Shown: piece by piece, positions 54,462 to 56,053 of the stretch
Layout of the letters: each line of letters opens with the position of its first letter
Position numbering within the stretch: the stretch's first letter is position 1
Origin: an archaeon BMS3Abin17
GTDB taxonomy: Archaea; Nanobdellota; Nanobdellia; Pacearchaeales; GW2011-AR1
Direction: 5' to 3'
Assembly (NCBI GenBank): GCA_002897655.1
Contig: BDTJ01000035.1
Span: 1-56,053 of the forward strand
DNA length: 56,053 nucleotides
The notes under the pieces: generated by a model
The model's input: the letters and a program-made list of their open reading frames with translations, nothing else
Databases searched by the model: none
What the model was told of the DNA's origin: nothing
Made by a program: the position numbers and the translations under genes

Positions 54462-54965
54462 TTAACCACACCTGTCGACAGGAGCTAATGAGTCAGATAC
54501 TTCACATTTCTTGCTGTTTATAACAGGGGCTATCTGTATTGTATTTGGATCTTGTATTCCTGCACCTGTTGTATTTAGAATATATGTCAAACCAGAGTTT
54601 TTAGAAGGCAGGCTTATATTTTGGCCATAACCCCCTCCATAAGGTTTTACATAACTATAATTTCCAGGTATCTTAATGCTTTTTCCTGTTCCATTGCCTT
54701 TTATTAATATAAGCACCCCATCTATGTCTATATCCCCTATACTTATGTAAAAGTTAAATTCTTTTGTATTATTATAGTAGCAGGTATCCCTGTTATTTAG
54801 CTTGACTTTTTCAAAATTCCCAAAGCAAGATTTAGCCCCTTCCAGTTTCTCATCAAGAATTCCTTTTACAACCCCCCAGACAATTCCAACAAGAGTCATT
54901 ACTAAGGCGATTAATATTATTGCAGTAATAACCCCTGAAAGCCCTTTCTTTTTTTTCATTTTCAA
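54462..54965 (-). CDS. archaeal type IV pilin-like protein
   Basis: KKKKGLSGVITAIILIALVMTLVGIVWGVV class III-type signal. Confidence 0.8.
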   Translation of the reverse strand: MKMKKKKGLSGVITAIILIALVMTLVGIVWGVVKGILDEKLEGAKSCFGNFEKVKLNNRDTCYYNNTKEFNFYISIGDIDIDGVLILIKGNGTGKSIKIPGNYSYVKPYGGGYGQNISLPSKNSGLTYILNTTGAGIQDPNTIQIAPVINSKKCEVSDSLAPVDRCG

Positions 54966-55041
54966 ATGTTTGTTTACACCTCCTTGGGTGTTTGTGTCAT
55001 TTTTACAAATGAGGAATTAAAATTGCAAGCAATTTTCATCT

Positions 55042-55515
55042 TTAAATCAGGATATCATATCCATGTCTTTCATTGCATACATAACTTTTTTGCCCCTTAT
55101 CACTCTCTCCTATTAAGACAGGAATGACTATTAATTTATTTGCACTACCAATTTCACCGGATATGCTCCCTGAAAATGTTCCTCCTTGATTTATTCCAGT
55201 ATTGGGCCAGTCAGATATTTCACTTAAGTCTTTTGTCTCATGGCTCCCAACACTGATAATTTTTATCTTAATCTTGTAAATAGGAATATTTCCTGTATTG
55301 ACAATTGATAAGATTCCTGAAGAATAACTTGCATCAAAAGATACCTCCTCACATATCAGCTTTATGTTTGTATCTCCAAACTTTGTTATTTTATCCTCCA
55401 GCATACTCCTGAACCACAAAAATATAATTAATGCAATCACCACCACCATTGCAATAAGCAATACAGTTGCAATAACAGGGGAAACCCCTTTATTTTTTTT
55501 AATTGGCTTTGGCAT
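55042..55515 (-). CDS. archaeal type IV pilin (DUF1628-like N-terminus)
   Basis: KKNKGVSPVIATVLLIAMVVVIALIIFLWF. Confidence 0.85.
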   Translation of the reverse strand: MPKPIKKNKGVSPVIATVLLIAMVVVIALIIFLWFRSMLEDKITKFGDTNIKLICEEVSFDASYSSGILSIVNTGNIPIYKIKIKIISVGSHETKDLSEISDWPNTGINQGGTFSGSISGEIGSANKLIVIPVLIGESDKGQKSYVCNERHGYDILI

Positions 55516-55516
55516 T

Positions 55517-55852
55517 TTATACTCTTAATTTTTTTATATTTACTTTTTGAATTGATTTGATTGTATTCATCAATTTTAAGGTGCCTATAATAAAAAATAC
55601 TGATGTTAAAGTGTATAATAATGGGATTATTATCCATATCGTATTTGTTATGTCAAGCTTCTTAAAGAAAAGCAATATCATTATTATGCTGTAGACAATC
55701 CATATAAAATTTGATATAAACAGGAAAAACAGGCTTTTCTTAATCTCACCCCTCATCATGCTAAGGCTAATTAAAAAACAGACACCTCCAACAATACCTA
55801 GTATTGCCCCGATTATTCCTAAACCCCAACTGAAAATAACACTATCAACCAT
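55517..55852 (-). CDS. four-TM hypothetical membrane protein
   Basis: 111 aa with several hydrophobic segments. Confidence 0.65.
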   Translation of the reverse strand: MVDSVIFSWGLGIIGAILGIVGGVCFLISLSMMRGEIKKSLFFLFISNFIWIVYSIIMILLFFKKLDITNTIWIIIPLLYTLTSVFFIIGTLKLMNTIKSIQKVNIKKLRV

Positions 55853-55920
55853 TTCATCACCTTTTTATATCTTTATTATGTTTTTTTATGTTTTTAAATA
55901 TTTCTTAATTAAAAAGAAAT

Positions 55921-56044
55921 CTCCATCTTTGAAGATGGAGTGATGATTCTCCACTAATTATTTATTCTAGAAAATATTGATTATAAGAGCCGAGATACTC
56001 GGCTCCATGAATGTTTCAATTAGTTGGAACTTTCTAGAATAAAT
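55921..56044. other. hairpin plus nested stem-loop structure
   Basis: CTCCATCT-TTGA-AGATGGAG (55921-55940); outer 14-bp stem ATTTATTCTAGAAA (55960-55973)/TTTCTAGAATAAAT (56031-56044) enclosing GAGCCGAG-ATA-CTCGGCTC (55987-56005). Confidence 0.7.
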
Positions 56045-56053
56045 AAATGTTTG

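Noticed and set aside
1-56053. CRISPR array or Cas genes
   Set aside because: No regularly spaced repeats and no Cas-like proteins; RtcB, HNH and HEPN proteins have other explanations.

Overview
AT-rich archaeal chromosome window, most likely from a DPANN lineage (Pacearchaeota/Woesearchaeota-like; this is inference from gene content). It contains: (1) a fused proteasome-exosome-RNAP-enolase cluster on the minus strand (pop5, psmA, SBDS, rrp4, X, rrp41, rrp42, Y, rpoK, PNPOx-like, SDR, eno, rps2). (2) RNase J, aCPSF1, psmB, an M29 aminopeptidase, mre11/rad50 with aroB and trpD lying between them, threonine synthase, a CCA-adding enzyme, RtcB and archease. (3) Three toxin-antitoxin modules: VapBC, CopG/MazF-like and MNT-HEPN. 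(4) A secreted/surface accessory region: presenilin-like protease, a HExxH protein with a beta-barrel-like C-terminus, an HEYGH lipoprotein, PKD and Cys-rich surface proteins, and tandem tail-fibre-like adhesins. (5) A Tad/T4P-like pilus operon whose ATPase carries a LAGLIDADG intein. The most unusual signal is a 97-nt, highly palindromic insertion that splits trpD. Removing exactly those 97 nt restores an in-frame, consensus-like TrpD, and both flanking gene sequences can base-pair with the interior of the insert. Other paired or nested hairpins occur in leaders of several genes and at the end of the window. No rRNA, tRNA or CRISPR array could be supported. All functional calls come from reading motifs by eye; no database search was run.
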